The notes below the pieces were generated by a model. The model was given only the letters and a program-made list of their open reading frames with translations, searched no databases and had not been told where the DNA came from. The translations under genes and the position numbers were made by a program. DNA of 64,000 nucleotides from Ophioderma brevispina (lineage: Eukaryota > Echinodermata > Ophiuroidea > Amphilepidida > Ophiodermatidae), in assembly GCA_023653785.1 (NCBI GenBank), contig JAMKCH010041456.1:1-64000 (forward strand), given 5' to 3'. Positions 1-10,469 of the stretch are shown here, piece after piece. Every line of letters begins with the position of its first letter. The stretch's first letter is position 1.

Positions 1-1
1 A

Positions 2-829
2 AAACGTCGATTCTTCCTTGATTCGATCGAATATAAAATTCAAGTTTATGTTCGATACTTTCTCCCTTCTCTTAGGTTTCACTTAACAGTTAACGATTTA
101 TGTTCAACGCATTTAAATATGCTTGATGCTATCACTAATCGTTTTCTGAAAAAATGGTTTTGTCTCCCTCGTCCTGCTACTCCAGCATTCATTTTCATGC
201 CTAATGGACTAAATATTAAGTCAATTTCCAAACTGTATGCTGAATGCCATACCATCGCTCATATTTCAGCAAGGCTGAAAGGAGATCCTTTAGTCAATCT
301 TTGCCTTGACTCAAAAATTACGAGGGAGGAAACCTGGTCTAGAAAGAAATCTACTATTGTCAATAGTGAAAAAATATACAATGATGTTAAAGCTAATTCA
401 AGCAAACCAAAAGTTCTGAAATCTATGGCTAAAGATTTTATTTCAAATTCCACGGCCCTTTATTGGAAGGATCACGTCAAAAATCTTGCTATTCAAGGTA
501 GATTTCTTGAGCTTCTTTCTTTGGAGTCCAAATGCGTTCAATGGCGTAGTATTATTTTCAACCTTCCTGTAAGAGTTTGTAAATTTCTTGTCAATTCGGT
601 CACCGATTCCCTTAACACCAGGACTAATCTTCTCAGATGGGGTAAGTCAAACACCAATAAATGTATCCATTGCAAGAACAAAGAAACACTTAATCATGTG
701 TTGAACTCTTGCAAATTTTTCTTGGAGCAAGGCCGCTATACCTGGCGCCACAATAACATCCTTAATTATATCATCAAAATTGCCCGTTGGGGACTCTTAC
801 CAAATCTGAGAAGAATTCCTTTAGAATAA
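2..829 (+). pseudogene. R2-like non-LTR retrotransposon, C-terminal RT region (partial)
   Basis: The frame is open from the left edge, so this is the downstream part of a longer polyprotein. The translation has the post-RT region of R2-like elements marketed by motifs such as LDAITNRFLKKW and ARLKGDPLVN, followed near residues 180-215 by a zinc knuckle (CIHC then HVLNSC) and the RYTWRHNN motif that precedes the restriction-like endonuclease. The frame stops at 827-829, where the family would run on into the endonuclease. Matching sequence continues in another frame (HDIPGFTG, from 832), so the stop reflects a frameshift. In life such a protein nicks DNA and reverse-transcribes its own RNA; this copy is dead. 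Family assignment rests on motif recognition only. Confidence 0.85.
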
Positions 830-831
830 TT

Positions 832-1261
832 CATGATATTCCTGGTTTTACAGGTTATGCCTCATCCCAGACTTATGTATCTTTTGGGAGGGATTACGCA
901 AACTTGTTATTTTAGAGCTTTCTATACCATTCGAGCAGAATATTGTCAACGCCCATATAATGCCCCAGGACAGACCTTATTAAACACGCCCAAATCAAAC
1001 AAATACGCTTCATTAATTTCTGACATTCAGAATAATGATTTTGAAGTTTCCTACTTTGCCATTGAAATAGGATCTCGAGGTTTTATCTCGCAGGACAATT
1101 TGTCTAGACTTAAAACATTTCTTTCAATTGTTCACGCACCTATTTCATTGAAATTGTTTAGAGATAATCTTTGTAAACTCGCTGTCATTTCATCATTTGT
1201 AATATACTATGCTAAGCAAGAACAAACTTGGGAAAAGTGCAATGCCCTTGATATAACTTAG
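832..1261 (+). pseudogene. R2-like retrotransposon, broken restriction-like endonuclease domain
   Basis: Pieces of the R2-type endonuclease domain appear in three frames: DIPGFTG from about 835, LELSIPFEQNIVNAH from 912, and KSNKYASLISDI then EIGSRGFI from about 990. The stretch that should hold the catalytic PD...D residues between the first two pieces is not seen, so part of the domain is deleted. An extra 27-bp segment (957-983) sits between the NAH and KSNKYAS blocks, which are normally nearly adjacent; it is the reverse complement of the 3' UTR at 1366-1392. The last frame ends at 1261. Confidence 0.8.
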
Positions 1262-1459
1262 GTCAAATTGGTTGCTGGTCAGCCATTCGTGTAATACTTG
1301 TTTCTTGTATGTCAATAGCTTTTAAATGTAATTTTCTCTCTATATTAATTATCCCCTGCATGACCACTAATAAGGTCTGTCCTGGGGCATTGTATGTTTT
1401 TATCCTTTATTGATGTTTCTTTTTAATATTGCAATAAAGTGATGATGAATAAAATAAAC
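1262..1459 (+). mobile_element. 3' UTR and tail of the R2-like element
   Basis: Noncoding sequence follows the last endonuclease frame and ends in a GATGATGAATAAAATAAA-type simple tail (about 1438-1459), as expected for the 3' end of a non-LTR element. It contains the source-like segment (1366-1392) of the inverted insertion in the coding region. A short AT microsatellite follows at 1479-1512. Confidence 0.6.
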
Positions 1460-1605
1460 AGTATGTGATGTGGGCGACGATATATAATATAATATAATAT
1501 ATAATAATATATACACCTGGCACAAAAAATATCTCGGCATGTTTTTCAATCAGTACTGTGCCAAAGTCAGACCACCTCGAAAGTTTTCGAAATAAACATT
1601 TTGTT

Positions 1606-1992
1606 GCCTAGGTCTTGCTCTTTCATTTAATACCTGGCTTGCAAAAAAGCGTGCAGAAATGGCTGAGATAGAACGCCCGAAAGACGCAAACCCTCAAAAC
1701 CAAAAGTTGCAGTTTTGGATTTTTCAATGGGGATTGCTGTGTACTGGGACACGAACACGCGGACCACAATCAATATTGCAAGTAGGCTTTCTCGCTCATT
1801 CAGTCGGAAAACCTCTTTGTGTAAAATCAATACACACGTATTATTGCGTTGTACCATACAGTGACCATTGAAAAATCCAATAAACTGCAACTTTTGGTTT
1901 GGGAGGTTTGCGTCTTTCGGGCACTCTATCTCAGCCATTTTTGCACACTTTTTTTACAAGCGAGGTGTTAAATGAAAGAGTAAGACCTAGGC
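1606..1992. repeat. Foldback/MITE-like inverted repeat, 387 bp
   Basis: Two arms of about 125 bp (1606-1728 and 1868-1992) are reverse complements at roughly 85% by eye. The termini are perfect inverted copies of GCCTAGGTCTT, and both arms carry a GACGCAAACC-type block near the loop. The short open frames across it on both strands are by-products of the palindrome. No clear target-site duplication is visible. Confidence 0.8.
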
Positions 1993-2500
1993 AAAAAAAA
2001 CAAAAAAAACAGAATAGTATTTGACGAAACAAACATACTTATAACCGGATCTCGTGAGATGCAATCCCGTGAATTAAACTATAAGTGTTCATAAAAAAAG
2101 TACACAACGGGAAAACGGTTGTTTTGCGAATTTTTGACACTGTGCGTGTCTTCATCAGGCTTTATTGCTGAAACATTACACACTGAACTGACTAAAAACA
2201 AAATAAGAATACGCAAGTACTGCATGAGCGCGAGTTAGGCGCGTGCGTAAAACGCGAGAGTTACCAGGTGCGACAATGTTAATGAGACGCGCACTTAGGG
2301 GGAAATTTGAATGATTCATTAGGCTATAATGAGCTCTTATTTAGATCAATTAATATTCATATCCTTTGTTAAACAGTCTAGTGGATTATCTTTAATTTGC
2401 ATAAATGTTACTATTATTATTATTATAATTTTCATTTGACTCAGTCGTAGGTCTGAAGATTGGTACACCGTTTGAATATTTGTGCCGTTGATTTTAACAG
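1993..2500. other. Intron sequence, nothing recognised
   Basis: AT-rich DNA between the foldback repeat and the first lectin exon. I see no coding similarity and no long repeat. It ends with GATTTTAACAG, the acceptor of the exon at 2501. Confidence 0.5.
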
Positions 2501-2617
2501 ATGTAAAAGCCAAGGAGCGTTACAATATGGGCAATTACTTAATTGGTGTGAACGCGGAGTCTGGTGAATGGACATGGGCCAACGGAACAAATGTCACTGT
2601 TGCAGATTGGTATACTG
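2501..2617 (+). CDS. C-type lectin domain, middle exon
   Basis: The 117-bp exon encodes about 39 residues with the core of a C-type lectin-like domain: YLIGVNAESGEWTWANGT followed by VTVADWYTG. This corresponds to the family pattern W-I-G-x-N...G-x-W-x-W-x-D-G...W, which forms the central beta sheet. It is bounded by the acceptor TTTTAACAG (ending 2500) and the donor GGTAAGT (GT at 2618-2619). Both junctions are phase 1. The N-terminal half of the domain and any signal peptide must lie left of the window. The EPN/QPD sugar-binding motif would be in the next exon, which I could not find, so ligand type cannot be inferred. Carbohydrate recognition outside the cell is the usual role of the family. 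Confidence 0.82.
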
Positions 2618-3129
2618 GTAAGTTGTGTTGGTTACTAGGTATGTATTTAAAAATACTGCTTCTCTTTTATGCCACGATAGACCCATGGGAAACACATGAC
2701 ATTACAATGCGGACCTATATGCCATATGCCTATATAATACACAAATGCCATGTTACTATGCTGTAGTAGTACCCGTATAATATAATTTGACCTAATTTAA
2801 ACATTTGAGAACCAATGATGTACACACTATAATAGTATCCATGTGCGAATGTGCGATGTACCTCAGTGACGCGATCAGCGCGACGTATTTGTAGGAGAAA
2901 GATTTACCAATCTCTGTGTACTTCATGTAAAGCTTGGGCAGTGGTTCTTATGAAAAATTTAGTTTAAATTGGTTTGAGTGTTTTGCTCTAGCACCATGAT
3001 TTTAATTAGCGTTTATAAAGAAAGAAACACATCTTTACTGTGCCCGACATGATGACAGGGAAATGTAATATTTGATTTTTTCTTGACCTTCAACTACTTT
3101 ATAGACGTGGGTCACAGCAGTATTTCACC

Positions 3130-3270
3130 GGCTTACTGTATTTTGCGAAACGAAACAGAACTCCCATTGGATTACACGCTTTATTCCGTTATGCACGTTA
3201 TGCATGCATGACGGAATAAAGCGTGTAATCCAATGGGAGTTCTGTTTCGTTTCGCAAAATACAGTAAGCC
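3130..3270. mobile_element. Near-perfect palindromic MITE with 9-bp target duplication
   Basis: Two arms of about 60 bp (3130-3189 and 3211-3270) are perfect or near-perfect reverse complements starting GGCTTACTGTATTTTGCG, around a 21-bp loop. The direct repeat TATTTCACC flanks the element at 3121-3129 and 3271-3279. A 9-bp duplication fits Mutator- or Merlin-type transposition, but no transposase is present to decide. A single arm plus loop of the same family lies at 36767-36840. Confidence 0.9.
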
Positions 3271-3728
3271 TATTTCACCATGTACTTTGTTCAAGTATTT
3301 ACTTAACTCAACATGATGATTTTTATGTAGTATAGTTATTTTTGGTCATTACAGCATATTTCACATTTCAACATTTGACCTTTACCCGTAGGTCACATCA
3401 AAAGGTCACACTGGAGATTGTTTTTTTGTTTTTGTTTGGTTGTTTAGTTTTCTTTGTATGTTTGTTTGTTTATTTTTTTATTTTTCAAGCCTTTACTGTC
3501 CTCGAAAAGATGACATACTTGTTTAATTCAATAAAATTGAGCATGATTTGATCTTTTTAGCCCCTGTAGCACTTTAACCCAATATCCAGTGGGCTCTGGC
3601 TTTCTGTCAGTCAAATTTTACCGTCAGATATTTATTGCTCAATTTGCAAGCATTCTTGGGGGGGGGGCATCGACAATACGAACCTCATGAATCTATCTAT
3701 CTATAGACATAAATCGGAACAAGCACCT

Positions 3729-4007
3729 TTAAAAGGTCCAGTCTAATGCTATGCCATGAGGTTGCATGGTTCCCCGAAGTTTGATGATAAGAGACTGTTC
3801 TGCTTTGTGTCGGTCCTTATCAGAATTTTTCGGGAGGTAGTCCAGAATGCCGGTAAAAATTTTTTTTTTTTGGGCATCATCAATGGTATATCGATGATCA
3901 CTATAAAGTGAGCGAGCAACGGCTTGCCAGCTGTTTAGCCTTCTGAAGATCTTAGGTTGATCTGCCTCATAAGTGGGAATTTTTTTCAGATCCAATCTTA
4001 AAAACAT
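3729..4007 (-). CDS. Unrecognised 92-aa reading frame, possible transposon fragment
   Basis: I do not recognise a family with confidence. The minus-strand frame encodes a basic, amphipathic sequence with blocks such as RLNSWQAVARSLYSDH and a C-terminal AEQSLIIKLRGTMQPHGI. That ending resembles the E..LI..LRT..P.GI ending seen at the C terminus of some retroelement proteins. The frame stays open upstream of the first ATG for several codons, so the true start may differ. It lies in a host intron on the opposite strand. It could be a decayed retroelement or a chance frame. Confidence 0.3.
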   Translation of the reverse strand: MFLRLDLKKIPTYEADQPKIFRRLNSWQAVARSLYSDHRYTIDDAQKKKIFTGILDYLPKNSDKDRHKAEQSLIIKLRGTMQPHGIALDWTF

Positions 4008-4317
4008 TTCTATTTGAACGCTTAAGTAATCATATTAGAGAATGATTACCCCAATGAGTCCCCAATACCCAGGTGAAGTAAATCCATGCAATAATGTGAA
4101 TTACGTATCAATGCCTTTTGTTGGGAAACTATGAAAGGTCGGACGTGTGTTAACGTTACAACAAAAAACTGACCTTTTTCGCTGTTTTCTTTTTCTTTTT
4201 TTTGCACAGATTCTCCAGACGTCTCGTCCATCGGCATTGTGAATACAAACTTCTAGATGCAAGATACTTAAACAAACGGGGTGCCGCTGAATGAAAACAG
4301 TACTTCTTACATATGAA

Positions 4318-4508
4318 GGGGTGTTTCCATAAGGTGACACCCTTTTCTGACAGTAATTTCTGACACCCTGGTATGAATTCGCGCCACCTTAACGGGACCT
4401 TTAACGGAATAAACCACACGGTTACGTGGTTATCCGTTAAGGTTTCCGAATTCATAGGGCATCAGAAAAGTATGTCAGAAAAGGTTGTCACCTTATGGAA
4501 AACACCCC
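4318..4508. mobile_element. MITE with long inverted repeats and 7-8-bp target duplication
   Basis: The 191-bp element has arms starting GGGGTGTTTCCATAAGGTGA on the left and the near-identical complement on the right (one extra T). The direct repeat ATATGAA (ATATGAAG if one terminal G is shared) flanks it at 4311-4317 and 4509-4515. An 8-bp duplication would fit hAT-type transposition. No coding capacity. Confidence 0.88.
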
Positions 4509-5089
4509 ATATGAAGGTAGAACCATACAGTAGTGAGAAGGGTGATCGTCAAGCTTGTTGTAAGTCTGCAGAATTTGGCTGGCCAGAATAGTGATATAGC
4601 CAGGTGAGAATCCCGGCTATTCCATAGGAAGTACGTATCAGAAGCCGTTGGCAGTGTATCGGATCTCCGATATTAATTACTTAATTACAAAATTTCGTAT
4701 TTGGGACACAGAGATGAATGCCAACTCTCAAAAATACCAATGCAACCTCTCAAAATATCCGGAAAATGGGGGCGCTCTTTAAAAAATGGGGGCGCTCTTA
4801 TGGACAAGGACACTTGGCGTAACATGTGAACAGCATCTGGATGCGGCCGAGAGATAGATGACTGACTTATTTCGTAAAGGCTTAACTGAATTCGAGTCGG
4901 GTAGCATAAGTGGGGTTCACTCAAAATGTCCAATCACCGCTGAACCGGGATGAACTATAAACTACCGGTATCTGCCAGCGATACTTAAATAAGTATCTTA
5001 TTATTAAAAACGCAACTTAGCATGGGGAGCGCGCCATCGGAATTGGAATTTTATTGCGTTCCTCCTTTTCCAGCGTAGCCACGAGCCGG

Positions 5090-5280
5090 TCCTAGCCCCC
5101 AATCATAACTTTGCTTTCACCGCGCGCCGTGCCCGTAATTTATTTAAACACTGGCTGATTTGACCAACGACCGGTATGCCTCACCGGCAGGTCGTCGCCC
5201 AATCACAACCTCGCCTTTACAGCGCGTCGTGCGTAATTTATTTAAACCAATTGCTGATTGCCCACGACCGGTTATGTTAT
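5090..5280. repeat. Diverged tandem duplication, two units of about 80 bp
   Basis: The unit at 5096-5178 is repeated at 5198-5277. Shared blocks are CCCAATCA, GCGCG, CGTAATTTATTTAAAC, TTGCTGATT or close variants, and CGACCGGT. The region is richer in CpG than its surroundings. No coding similarity seen. Confidence 0.6.
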
Positions 5281-5484
5281 CACTCAATGGTATCGCACAG
5301 GACCGCGCGCACGCGGCGTGAACGCATCGACGTGCATGTCACGGCGAGCGCTATGATTCGCGGGATCGTGCCGTACGCCTGAGAGAGAGCCGGCCAGAGG
5401 ATAGAGGGGGAATGTCATGGGAATGTCAAAACAAAACGGTTTGTACAAGTTTGGTTATTGCTCCCGCCGGATTCATAGTCCACC

Positions 5485-6515
5485 TTAAAACAAAGAGAAG
5501 GACAGAGGAAGACATGTAATTTGTAAGGAGGGGAGAGATTGTCATATAGAAAAGAGAGCGAGACATAGAGAAGAGAGAGAAAGATAGGAGGAGAGAAGAA
5601 GAGAGGTGGTCGCGAGGGAGAGACGGAATGAGAGGGGAAAAGAATGCATCAGAAATGAAATGTGGGGAGGGGAGAGGGGGGGGGAAAAAAAAAAACAAAC
5701 AAAAAAAAACAACCAAAGTTAGTCGGGCGCGACGGAAACTAAGAGAGAAAAAGTAATTTTAAGGGGGGGCGGGGGAAAAGTTGAGGGATATTAGAAAGGA
5801 AGAAAGCCAGAGGGACTAAAAGCAAACAGATGTTTTAAAACAGAAGGGGAATTTCAAGTAAACAGAAAAGGGGGAGGAAATTTCAAAGAGAGGGGAATTA
5901 AGAGAGGAGATATTTGAAAGTAGCTTCGGAAACCAAAGAGACAGATCGCATGCAGAAAGAGGAGAGGAGAGACAGACAGACAGACAGACAAAGACGGAGA
6001 GACAGAGACAGAAGGGAATGAGAGGTTAAAAACTAAAGAAGAAGAGAACACAAGAGAACTAATATATACAAAGGAATGGTGAAGAGATTTTACTTTCTAC
6101 TATCCACACTTTTCCTTTGACAAAATAGAGAGGAAGGCACGATGAGGAGAAAAGGGCAGAAAAAGAATAGAAGTATGTAAACAAAAGCAAATTGGGGCAA
6201 AAGCGGGAGAGAATTAGGAAATAAAAGAAAGGACGAGCTAGAGACAGGGGGAAAGGTAATGGTTAAGGGTCTTGTAGAGCGGAAAATATTGAGGGATATA
6301 AAAAGAGAGAGAGGAGAGACAGAGAGCAGAGAGGGAGAGATGGTCGGAGATTAATAGAATTAAATTACCCATAATGTAATTTGTAGGGGAGGTGACATTT
6401 GAAACACCAGAGAGACAGAAGCAAAAAAGACAGTAAAAAAGAAAAGGGGTTCAAAGAGAGGGAAGAAAGTAGAGGGGAAAGAAGCTGCGGGAGCCAAGAG
6501 ACAGATCGCTCGCCA
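5485..6515. repeat. About 1 kb purine-strand (GA-rich) low-complexity tract
   Basis: The plus strand is almost entirely A and G for about 1 kb, with GAGAGA runs, a GACAGACAGACAGACA tetranucleotide run near 5970-5990 and few pyrimidines. Internal similarity (ATGTAATTTGTA at about 5513 and 6375; AGAGACAGATCGC at about 5936 and 6496) shows it grew partly by duplication. Serine- and leucine-rich open frames on the minus strand here are composition artefacts. Confidence 0.85.
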
Positions 6516-6524
6516 AATCATACA

Positions 6525-6735
6525 CTGTGAAAGATTCACCGTTATTTTACGGTTGAATCCGTAAAATAATTACGTTATTCCAAATGCGGTTGACCGTAAT
6601 TTTATGGTGAAAATACCGCTAAAACAAAGCAATAAAAATAAGTGTTTAACGGCAAAATACCGTACCAAATGACTGTAAACTGTAAATTTTTACCGTAAAT
6701 CATAACATTTACGGTAAAATACCTGGCCAGCATTT
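6525..6735. repeat. Inverted-repeat element built from TTTACGGTAAAA-type motifs
   Basis: The stretch contains many small palindromes around ACGGTAAAAT/ATTTTACCGT, begins with a CACTGTGAAA-like terminus and ends in TTTACGGTAAAATACC. It resembles nonautonomous DNA elements made of subterminal palindromes. Its ends and target duplication are not defined. Confidence 0.5.
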
Positions 6736-7203
6736 TATCCCCATAAAATGCATTTTAAAATGGTACAATAAAAGTCATGTTATTGCGCTTTGGTTCATGT
6801 ATGACGGACACCAAGGCTAGGACACGGGAGTAGTTTGAAACAGAAAAAGATTAAAAATACACGGAAAGTGTTTAATGGTTTCCTTGGTTAGAAAATGGTA
6901 ACCCACACGAACTACAGGCTATATGACGGAAATTACGAGAAATTGAGGTTATTAAAAATGTAAGAATGCAGAATGTGTATCTCGGGAGTCATAAACTTCA
7001 GGATGACGGTTATGATACGGGAGTTTGAGGAGTTGTCACCAATTTGCTTACTAGGCGGGGTGTTTCACCGATGTGGTTGTAGATGTGTCGCCATATGGTG
7101 TATGCTGGTCATTTCTTGAGTGATCGCTTATGTTTTAGTGATGCTTCTGTTTCAGTTTCGCCTACATTTCAGGATCGCTCCCGTCAATCCACCCCCACCA
7201 CCT

Positions 7204-7239
7204 GGCGGGAGACCCGCGCAAAAGCGCGGGCCTCCCGCC
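7204..7239. other. Strong GC hairpin in the intron before the second lectin exon
   Basis: GGCGGGAG, A, CCCGCGC, then loop AAAA, then GCGCGGG, C, CTCCCGCC forms a 16-step stem with one A:C mismatch. It stands out in AT-rich DNA. No adjacent T-run or coding frame explains it. Confidence 0.75.
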
Positions 7240-7420
7240 TTTGTACTTATGAGAAGCAGATTGGTAAACATTGTAGGGATATGAATGCATATTGTCGCTG
7301 TTGTTATGTGCCCAAAACGCCGCCAGTTGATAAAGCTATCTATACCTTTCAGTTTGTGTGACACATGTGGATATACTTTGTCGCCCCCAAAAATATTATA
7401 ATTGGATTATGTTTCTAAAG

Positions 7421-7571
7421 TATTCCAATATTAATGATACATCTCTTGGTGTTGTTATGTGCAGGTTTCCCAATGGAAGCAGCGGCGAATTGCGCTTTGA
7501 TCGACAAGTCCGAGGTTGGGCAAACGTCCATTGTAGTACTATACCTTTGGATTATATCTGTGAAAAAGAAG
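7421..7571 (+). CDS. C-type lectin domain, C-terminal exon
   Basis: The exon encodes the end of a C-type lectin-like domain: LGVVMCRFPNGSSGEL, then GWANVHCSTIPLDYICEKE. The three cysteines match C2, C3 and C4 of the fold, and the final YICE is diagnostic. The donor is at 7572-7573 (GAAG|GTAAAA), leaving phase 1, which matches the SRCR1 acceptor at 17256. The start is uncertain. AG at 7419-7420 (phase 0) keeps the second cysteine and the NDTSLG segment, while AG at 7463-7464 (phase 2) would drop them. Neither joins in frame to the phase-1 end at 2617, so at least one exon is missing between them or the sequence has an error. Confidence 0.82.
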
Positions 7572-7939
7572 GTAAAACTCTAAAACATCGTCATGAGCGG
7601 ACAGTAAAAGATTTTTTTTTAAACCATTTAAACATTATTTGGCTGTATCATCCTTTTCTTTTCTTACATAATTTTAGCATTGTTCTCATAGTTGATCATA
7701 CCCAAGGTTGGCATGCAATGCTGTGGTGCCTACATATCCGCGCAAGAATTCGCTTACCGAAAGAGTTCTTGTTAAAAAAGACCAATACTAAGAGTAACAT
7801 ATACAATGTACGCTATAAAATAAGTATTGAGCCACATATCAGTAATTAAAAATTTTGAATCCATTAACCGTAAAAATGAGTTACAAAAAATGAGCTTGTC
7901 TGAACTTTCGCGCATACGGTGTAACGAGTTTTGGGATGC

Positions 7940-8092
7940 GGCCAGGTGTGCAGGAGATTGGTCCGCCGTACTCATAATCCGGAAACAATGGTGAACAATA
8001 GGGCAATCGATTCAGTTGAATCTCACGTAACAATAGTTCCGTTGTCGTCTATGGAGCCCGATGTGTTCCGCGCAGACCAGATCTCCTTCACA
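7940..8092. mobile_element. Diverged copy of the GGTGTGGCAGGAGAT MITE family
   Basis: It shares the internal string ACAATAGGGCAATCGATTCA and the diagnostic terminal blocks CAGGAGAT...GGTCCGCCG and CCAGATCTCCTTCAC with the copies at 36949-37121, 37365-37538 and 37735-37906. It is the most diverged complete copy in the window. Confidence 0.75.
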
Positions 8093-8232
8093 AATGGTAA
8101 CCAGAAGCGCTATACACGCCATATGAAGATCTATTATCAAAAGTTCATAAAAGAGAAGATCCCGTGTGTTATCCATGAATCAATCCGTTCTTTAACACAT
8201 TTCATTGGGTCGTATTCGGGCCCATTCAAATA

Positions 8233-9673
8233 CAGGGTGAGTCAAAAAAACTTGACCTGATTGTGTCCGCCCATTTTGAATTTTTTTAAATACATACATC
8301 TAACCCATGTGGTATCTGTAGAAAGCTTATTTCATTATCTGTAATTTGATGCAAGATCATTCATGGTTCAACCATAGCCGAGCCTAAGTCGTTACGAATC
8401 AAGAATCTGCAGCAAATAAATAGCCTGATTTTCTGCTGGATAATGATTTTCCCTTCGCGGAACGCCGTTCATTTTAAGTTGAATCCGTGGACAGAGCAGA
8501 AAACCGACTATAGGGAGGGGGGCAAACCCTAATATCATTGCAAACGACATCTCATGCTAAAAAACGTGGCCTATCTGGGTAGCTTCTATGGACCAAAAGT
8601 AACATCTAGGTGGACAACGTTTTCAATCAGCTCACGGGGGGGGTTGTAAGAGGGGTCAAGTTACTATGGGGGGTTCAAATGTTCAAATGCTCAAAATCTA
8701 ATGTAATATAGCTCAAATTGATTCCTCTAGGTAAACAGGAGGAAAAAGTCAATTTGATGTAATGTAGCTCAAATTATTCCCTTAGGGAACCAGGAGTAAA
8801 AGTCAATTGGGTCACATGCGTGGGGTGCTACTCTTCAAGATATTTTGGGAAAATAGGATAAAGGTCATTTGTAATTCAGAAAGGTCAACATTTGTAATAC
8901 CAAGATTTCTTTGTAAAAAATATCAAAAAAAAAATATTTAATATACTGATCATATGTATGCCTTTTATTTTGCATAGGTTGGTGCCCTTTAATAGGGAGG
9001 GGTTTTGTACTGTCCCCATCCCAATAGAGTCCTACAGGGAAATGTGAACCCTTCCAGTATAACAAAGCAAGATGAAGCCAAAAATGCAAAAGCATTGCAT
9101 ATTTGGAATCAGTCCTTAAACATTTCTAAAAAAATTTTTACAAAGAAATCGGGATGACAAACAAGGACCTTCTTGAATAAACAAAAGGACCTTTAGCCCT
9201 ATTTCCCAATCGTGGAAAGGAAGCACACACGCATGTGACCCAATTGACTTTTTTACTCATGGTTACCTAAGGAATAATTTGAGCTACAATTACTTAGATT
9301 TAGAGCAGTTTAAACTGTGACCCCCATAGTAACTTTCCACTCCTCTGTTAGGTCGAGTCTGCAGCATATTTATTTACGTGTCAAGCCCTGGGGTGTTTAT
9401 TTGATTCCATCTAAACTATTTGACATGCATAATTTTTTATAGCATTGCGATGCAGGTTGACCTTGCCTGCCCCCTAGGTCAACCGAGGTACTACTGATTC
9501 AAACTACTGGAGCTCGGTCTATACATAACCGATATGAGCTTGTGGTGAATGATCTTTGCAGTAATAAAGTAATAAACCCAGCTTTCAGATGTACCAAACA
9601 TGTTAGATATATGTTACTTTAAAATCAAAAATGGTGGACCCAATCAGGGTCAAGTTTTTTTTGACTCACCCTG
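8233..9673. mobile_element. 1.44-kb nonautonomous DNA transposon, TA target site
   Basis: Terminal inverted repeats CAGGGTGAGTCAAAAAAACT (left) and the matching complement ending TGACTCACCCTG (right) are flanked by TA dinucleotides at 8231-8232 and 9674-9675, as in Tc1/mariner-type insertions. Subterminal inverted repeats pair 8740-8822 with 9230-9310 (GTCACATGCG/CGCATGTGAC blocks). No transposase-like reading frame is present, so it depends on an element elsewhere. Confidence 0.85.
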
Positions 9674-9675
9674 TA

Positions 9676-10465
9676 CAGTGTGTCCCCGTTCGTAAGTGAC
9701 ACATTTCAACGCCTGATAAGGACAGTAAATGTGAGTCTTCATGATTTGAAGATGGTCCCTTTAATCATCTAAACATTCTCTATGTTATTTTGCTCTGTTT
9801 TAACTAACGACTCACAATAAAATCATAGTACCCAAGTGAAAATTGGGTTAGTATTGTAATTTAAGTTCTTTGGAAACCAGTCAGAGATCGATACACGGAA
9901 GATTTTCTTCACAAGCAATGATCCCGTGAGATCACGTGATATCGCATTTTTAAAGTCGGCGATCTGCCAATTGCACTGGCTCGTGGTAACACAGGGGTCT
10001 TCTCTCGTTCATAATGTGTACAACACTTACACCCTACACCATAAAAGAAGGAATCGACCCTCAGTAACTTCGCATCAGTAGGGGTCAAGGACTGACCAAT
10101 GATTATAGCTTAACACAATCGTATAACAAGGGGTTGACCACCCAGTAGTGAACTGTTCCTATCTTTCGTAAAAGCTCCAATGTGGGGTAATGTTTTATCA
10201 TCCTTTCCGGTCAATAATAAGATTAGAATAGGAATATACTACATTTATATGGCGCCGACAGGAAAACACAGCGCCTTTTCCAAGAAACCCTTGAATTAAT
10301 AATATAACATTAATTATAATAAGGGAAAAATTAACAAATCCAAAGTTAATAAAATTTTAACATAGAAAAAGTATGTTTTCAGGAGGCCCGTTTTAAAGAC
10401 ACTGGTGGAAGGTTTCTCTCTAATATGAAACAGGGAGCATCTCGTTCACAGCTAGGACCAATTAC
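9676..10465. other. Intron sequence, nothing recognised
   Basis: No coding similarity, long palindrome or repeat match to other parts of the window was found here. Confidence 0.4.
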
Positions 10466-10469
10466 GTAC

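Noticed and set aside
4590..4680. Candidate for the missing lectin exon (acceptor-like AG before GTGAGAATCCC)
   Set aside because: The translation lacks the cysteine and the EPN/QPD-type residues expected, and no suitable donor follows.
5426..6051. Minus-strand hydrophobic, serine/leucine-rich frames
   Set aside because: They arise from the purine-rich tract; there is no codon structure or conserved motif.
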